DNA of 18,106 bases from positions 1 to 18,106 of the forward strand of contig CAZSSM010000113.1 in NCBI GenBank assembly GCA_964609385.1. Reading direction: 5' to 3'. This document shows, piece by piece, positions 15,023 through 18,106 of the stretch (position 1 is its first letter; every line of letters starts with the position of its first letter). The notes under the pieces are model-generated. The model worked only from the letters and a program-made list of their open reading frames with translations, did no database searches and had not been told where the DNA came from. This stretch comes from CAZSSM01 sp964609385. GTDB taxonomy: Bacteria > Planctomycetota > Planctomycetia > Isosphaerales > Isosphaeraceae. The translations under genes and the position numbers were made by a program.

Positions 15023-17149
15023 TCAGGCCGAAGGTTTGGGCCGTCGCTTCCGCGTGGTGGTGCGGGGCTTCGGCTCTTCGGGCCCATCCCCGCGCGCTCG
15101 TCCCTTGACGCGCCCTTTGGCCTTGGCCTTCTCGCGCGCCTTCTGGGCCTGGGGGGTGGCCGCCTTGCGGACCGGCCCACCGGCCTGGCGGTCACGGAGT
15201 TCGTGGATCTTGTCGCGGAGTGCGGCGGCCCGCTCGAACTCGAGGTTCTCGGCGGCCTCGAGCATCTCCTTCTCCAGGGCGTTGAGATACTCCTCGGTGG
15301 CGTCTGTGACCTCATCGCGACCGATGGCCTGACGTGCCTGGGCCTTGGCCTGAATCTCCTCTTCGATCCCTTTGCGGATCGCCTTGACGACCGATTCGGG
15401 CTTGATGCCGTGCTCGTCGTTGTAGGCCAATTGCCGTTCGCGTCGGCGTTGGGTCTCGTCCAGAGCCCGCTGCATCGACGGCGTCACCTTGTCGGCATAA
15501 AGGACAACCTCGGCGTTGACGTGACGGGCAGCGCGACCGATGGTCTGGATCAACGAGGTCTCGCTCCGGAGGAAGCCTTCCTTGTCCGCGTCGAGAATAC
15601 AGACCATCGAGACCTCAGGCAGGTCCAAGCCTTCGCGGAGCAGGTTGACTCCGACCAGCGCATCGAAGGCCCCTTCGCGGAGTTCGCGGAGGATCTGGAC
15701 CCGCTCGATCGCGTCCAACTCCGAGTGCAGCCACTTGCAGCGCAGACCTTCTTCGCGGAGATAGCTCGTTAGGTCCTCGGCGAGCCGCTTCGTCAGGGTG
15801 GTGATCAGGACACGCTCGTGACGTTCGGCCCGTATCTTGACCTCCTCCAGCAGGGCCGGCACCTGGCCACGGGCCGGTTCGACGCGGACGATCGGGTCGA
15901 CCAAGCCGGTGGGGCGGATGACCTGCTCGACAACCTCGCCACCGCACATCGTCAGTTCGTAGTCACCGGGCGTGGCCGAAACGTAGACGCGCGGTCCGAG
16001 CTTCTTCTCCCACTCGTCGAAGCGGAGCGGTCGGTTATCCAAGGCGCTTGGCAGTCGGAACCCGTGCTCGACCAGGGTCGTCTTGCGACTGAAGTCGCCG
16101 GCGAACATGCCGCGAACCTGTGGGACGGTCACGTGTGACTCGTCGATCAACAACAGGCTGCCTGAAGGGAAGAAGTCGAGCAGCGTTGAGGGTGTTTCGC
16201 CCGGCTTGCGGCCCGAGAGGTGTCGGCTGTAATTCTCGATGCCCGAGCAGTATCCGACCTCCAGGAGCATCTCGATGTCGTAGCGGGTCCGCGCTGCCAG
16301 CCGCTGGGCCTCCAGGAGCTTGCCGGTCTCCTTGAGCTGGCGGAGCCGATCCTCAAGCTCGGCCTTGATCGATTCGACGGCGCCTTGGATCCGTTCCTCG
16401 GGCAGGACGAAATGCTTCGCCGGATAGACATACATTTCTTTCTTCTTCTGAAGGACCTGACCGGTCAGGGCATCGATCTCAGCCAGGGCCTCGACCTCGT
16501 CGCCGAACAGCTCGATCCGGTAGCCAATCTCCTCATAAGCGGGCCAGAGTTCGATCACGTCGCCGCGGACCCGGAACTTGCCGCGTTCGAAGGTCACGTC
16601 GTTGCGGTCGTACTGGATGTCGACGAATTTCATCAGCAGCTCGTCGCGGTCGACGATGTCGCCCAGTTGGAGTCGAACCATCATCTTGCGGTAGTCTTCC
16701 GGCGATCCCAAGCCGTAGATGCTCGAGACACTGGCCACGACGATCACGTCCTGTCGACTGACCAGCGCGCTGGTGGAAGCCAACCGGAGCCGCTCAATCT
16801 CATCGTTAATCGACGCGTCTTTCTCAATGTAAATGTCGCGCTGGGGTATATACGCTTCAGGTTGATAATAATCGTAATAGCTGACGAAATATTGGACCGC
16901 ATTGTGCGGGAAGAATTCGCGAAATTCGCCGTAGAGCTGGGCCGCCAGGGTCTTATTGTGCGAGATCACCAGGGCCGGCCGCTCATACTGGGCGATCACG
17001 TTCGCCATCGTGTAGGTCTTGCCCGAACCGGTCACACCGAGCAGGGTCTGATGGGCGCGGCCGTCGCGGAGCCCGTCGACGAGGCTGGCGATCGCCTGGG
17101 GCTGGTCCCCGGCCGGCGGGAAGGGTGAATCTAATTGATAGACCGACAT
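15023..17149 (-). CDS. uvrB: UvrABC excinuclease subunit B
   Basis: A 708-residue DNA helicase-like subunit that receives the lesion from UvrA, verifies it and recruits UvrC in nucleotide excision repair. Walker A is GVTGSGKT (38-45). The damage-probing beta-hairpin region is YYDYYQPEAYIPQRDIYIEK (91-110). The DEAD-box equivalent is DESH (336-339). Motif V is VGVNLLREGLDLPE (499-512) and motif VI is QTIGRAAR (535-542). A UVR domain that contacts UvrC lies at about 618-653. After it comes a lysine/arginine-rich tail (about 661-708), longer than in E. coli UvrB (673 residues). The start at 17149 has GGAGG (17160-17164) 10 nt upstream. It converges with the NHL gene with only 22 bp between stops. 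No LexA-type box was recognised upstream. Confidence 0.97.
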   Translation of the reverse strand: MSVYQLDSPFPPAGDQPQAIASLVDGLRDGRAHQTLLGVTGSGKTYTMANVIAQYERPALVISHNKTLAAQLYGEFREFFPHNAVQYFVSYYDYYQPEAYIPQRDIYIEKDASINDEIERLRLASTSALVSRQDVIVVASVSSIYGLGSPEDYRKMMVRLQLGDIVDRDELLMKFVDIQYDRNDVTFERGKFRVRGDVIELWPAYEEIGYRIELFGDEVEALAEIDALTGQVLQKKKEMYVYPAKHFVLPEERIQGAVESIKAELEDRLRQLKETGKLLEAQRLAARTRYDIEMLLEVGYCSGIENYSRHLSGRKPGETPSTLLDFFPSGSLLLIDESHVTVPQVRGMFAGDFSRKTTLVEHGFRLPSALDNRPLRFDEWEKKLGPRVYVSATPGDYELTMCGGEVVEQVIRPTGLVDPIVRVEPARGQVPALLEEVKIRAERHERVLITTLTKRLAEDLTSYLREEGLRCKWLHSELDAIERVQILRELREGAFDALVGVNLLREGLDLPEVSMVCILDADKEGFLRSETSLIQTIGRAARHVNAEVVLYADKVTPSMQRALDETQRRRERQLAYNDEHGIKPESVVKAIRKGIEEEIQAKAQARQAIGRDEVTDATEEYLNALEKEMLEAAENLEFERAAALRDKIHELRDRQAGGPVRKAATPQAQKAREKAKAKGRVKGRARGDGPEEPKPRTTTRKRRPKPSA

Positions 17150-17203
17150 CCGTTCGAGGCCTCCATCCTCCGGGATCTCAACCGCCGATGACGATCACCA
17201 AGA

Positions 17204-17218
17204 AGGCGTCCGACGCCT
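17204..17218. repeat. Short perfect hairpin between two minus-strand genes
   Basis: AGGCGT (17204-17209) and ACGCCT (17213-17218) pair around a 3-nt loop CCG. It lies in the 108-bp gap between the ComEA-like stop and the uvrB start. No T-run follows in the direction of transcription. It could partly terminate upstream transcription or lie in the uvrB leader. Confidence 0.4.
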
Positions 17219-17257
17219 ATCCACCGCACCCGTCTGGGCATGTTGGATCGGGATCGC

Positions 17258-17653
17258 TCACTCATTTTCTTCGGAAGACGGCACGGTTGCAAAGTCGAAG
17301 TGTGGTCGGAGCCGCTCGCGAGTGACCGGACCAATCCCTCGGACACGCTCTTGAAGGTCGATCAGGTCCTCGAAGGGCGCTTCGCGACGGGCCACCTCCA
17401 GCCGATCAGCCAGGGTCGGGCCGAGCCCCGGCAATGCCTCGAAGACCGCCGGGTCGACCGTGTTCGGGTCGACGACTAATCCGACCTCCGAAGCCACCGT
17501 CAGGTCGTGACGAACCTGCGAGGATGAGAACACAGTCCGGCCGACCAAGGTCAACCAAACCAGGCCCGCTACCAGAATGAGCAGGTCGCGAGCTCGGTTG
17601 GTCAAGGGCCAGAGGGGCGGTCGGTCGTCGGAATCATCTCGGGTGGAAAACAT
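17258..17653 (-). CDS. ComEA-like helix-hairpin-helix membrane protein
   Basis: A protein of 131 residues from ATG 17653. A longer frame from TTG 17722 is possible but adds a polar leader with no signal features. A transmembrane helix spans about 23-39 (DLLILVAGLVWLTLVG). The C-terminal part carries VDPNTVDPAVFEALPGLGPT at 61-80, matching the ComEA pattern in which (I/V)N.A....L..LPGIG begins the first HhH. A second hairpin, VRGIGPVTRERLRPHF, lies at 104-119. HhH pairs bind DNA without sequence specificity. ComEA proteins bind incoming DNA outside the membrane during transformation, but in planctomycetes such short proteins may serve other roles, so transformation is only a possibility. The next gene on the strand is uvrB, 108 bp away. 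Confidence 0.85.
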   Translation of the reverse strand: MFSTRDDSDDRPPLWPLTNRARDLLILVAGLVWLTLVGRTVFSSSQVRHDLTVASEVGLVVDPNTVDPAVFEALPGLGPTLADRLEVARREAPFEDLIDLQERVRGIGPVTRERLRPHFDFATVPSSEENE

Positions 17654-17801
17654 CAAGGTTGCCCACGATGGAGGTTGATTCGGCCTTGAGACCGGATGGG
17701 CAGTCGACCTTACTCGGATCAACTTCGTGGCTGTAGACCCAATGCGAGTCGGCCATCAACGTAATCGAGGCCAACGGGTAGGGGCATCGCGTCCAAATCG
17801 G

Positions 17802-18106
17802 TTAGGCGTCCGGGACGGAGGGTTCATCGCTTGGGCCATTCAGGGCCTCGACGATCTGCCCCCAACGATCGGCCGTCACAGCGACATCGATGGCCGCCTC
17901 GAGGCGATCCAAATCCTCGCAGGCGGTGATCCGCTGTTGCGTCGCCTCGTCCGGTTCTCCGAGCCGCTTCGTGCCGATCCGGAGCAATTGTCGGCGACCT
18001 GTGCTCAACGACCCTTCGCGGGCGCCCTCTTGGCGGCCCTGCTCGAGGCCCTCCTTGAGTCCCTTGGCGAGGCCTTGTTCCTTCCAGATCTGGACGGTCA
18101 GCGATT
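17802..18106 (-). CDS. 3' end of Rpn/DUF4351-like protein, 5' end outside window
   Basis: The minus-strand frame is open from the window edge to the stop at 17802-17804, giving the last 100 or so residues. It first shows a charged, glycine-repeated helix (EQGLAKGLKEGLEQGRQEGA), then RRQLLRIGTKRLGEPDEATQQ and a helical end (DLDRLEAAIDVAVTADRWGQ), finishing PSDEPSVPDA. The KGLKEGLEQGRQEG linker followed by an LL...RLG helix bundle is the usual C-terminal arrangement of Rpn-family (PD-(D/E)XK, recombination-promoting nuclease/putative transposase) proteins with a DUF4351-like tail. The nuclease domain would lie beyond 18106 and cannot be checked. An internal TTG at 18008 is not a likely start because the open frame and helix continue upstream. 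These genes are often multicopy in planctomycetes. Confidence 0.7.
   Translation of the reverse strand, partial: SLTVQIWKEQGLAKGLKEGLEQGRQEGAREGSLSTGRRQLLRIGTKRLGEPDEATQQRITACEDLDRLEAAIDVAVTADRWGQIVEALNGPSDEPSVPDA

Noticed and set aside
16220..17128. 302-codon plus-strand frame opposite uvrB
   Set aside because: It is the antisense shadow of a fully motif-supported uvrB and matches no family.

Overview
The window looks like a chromosomal stretch of a GC-rich planctomycete, probably of the Isosphaeraceae/Gemmataceae type. This rests on two PEP-CTERM exported proteins with IPEP tails, long secreted or membrane-anchored proteins of little-known families, a thioredoxin-like/NHL protein, an anti-sigma-like membrane protein, and wide spacing between genes. 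The genus is inference. I see no rRNA, tRNA, CRISPR array or complete insertion sequence.

Layout. (a) 1-562: no supportable gene, but one perfect 8-bp hairpin at 439-460. (b) 563-2277: two plus-strand PEP-CTERM proteins; the second is built almost wholly of six 132-bp tandem repeats. (c) 2280-7230: an accessory segment of visibly lower and uneven GC. It holds a cysteinyl-tRNA synthetase gene (cysS, minus strand) with diverged 58-bp direct repeats beyond both ends. Upstream of cysS on the same strand lie three adjacent broken genes: an unknown fragment, a PF03773-type permease with an in-frame TAG, and a DUF3299-like membrane-anchored protein with a frameshift. Each has one visible lesion, so this reads as a recently decayed operon, or as clustered sequence errors. 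The segment ends in about 750 bp without a recognisable gene. (d) 7312-15000: mostly plus-strand genes of normal high GC: a Gfo/Idh/MocA oxidoreductase, a small SHOCT-like membrane protein (minus), a secreted protein, an anti-sigma-like protein, a secreted helical protein, ribD and a thioredoxin-like/NHL-repeat protein. (e) 15023-18106: minus-strand uvrB, a ComEA-like helix-hairpin-helix membrane protein, and the 3' end of a gene with an Rpn/DUF4351-like tail.

How the genes relate. ribD (riboflavin synthesis), uvrB (excision repair) and cysS (translation) are housekeeping functions that share no pathway. The anti-sigma-like gene, the secreted helical protein, ribD and the NHL protein run in one direction with gaps of 85, 32 and 24 bp and may be co-transcribed. 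The permease and the DUF3299-like gene overlap by ATGA, and the cysS stop overlaps a 33-codon remnant in the same way.

I did not find a convincing new defence or mobile system. The least ordinary signals are the cluster of three lesions, the cysS segment bounded by repeats that are 3' ends of paralogous genes, and the position of the permease stop codon relative to that protein's own internal repeat.
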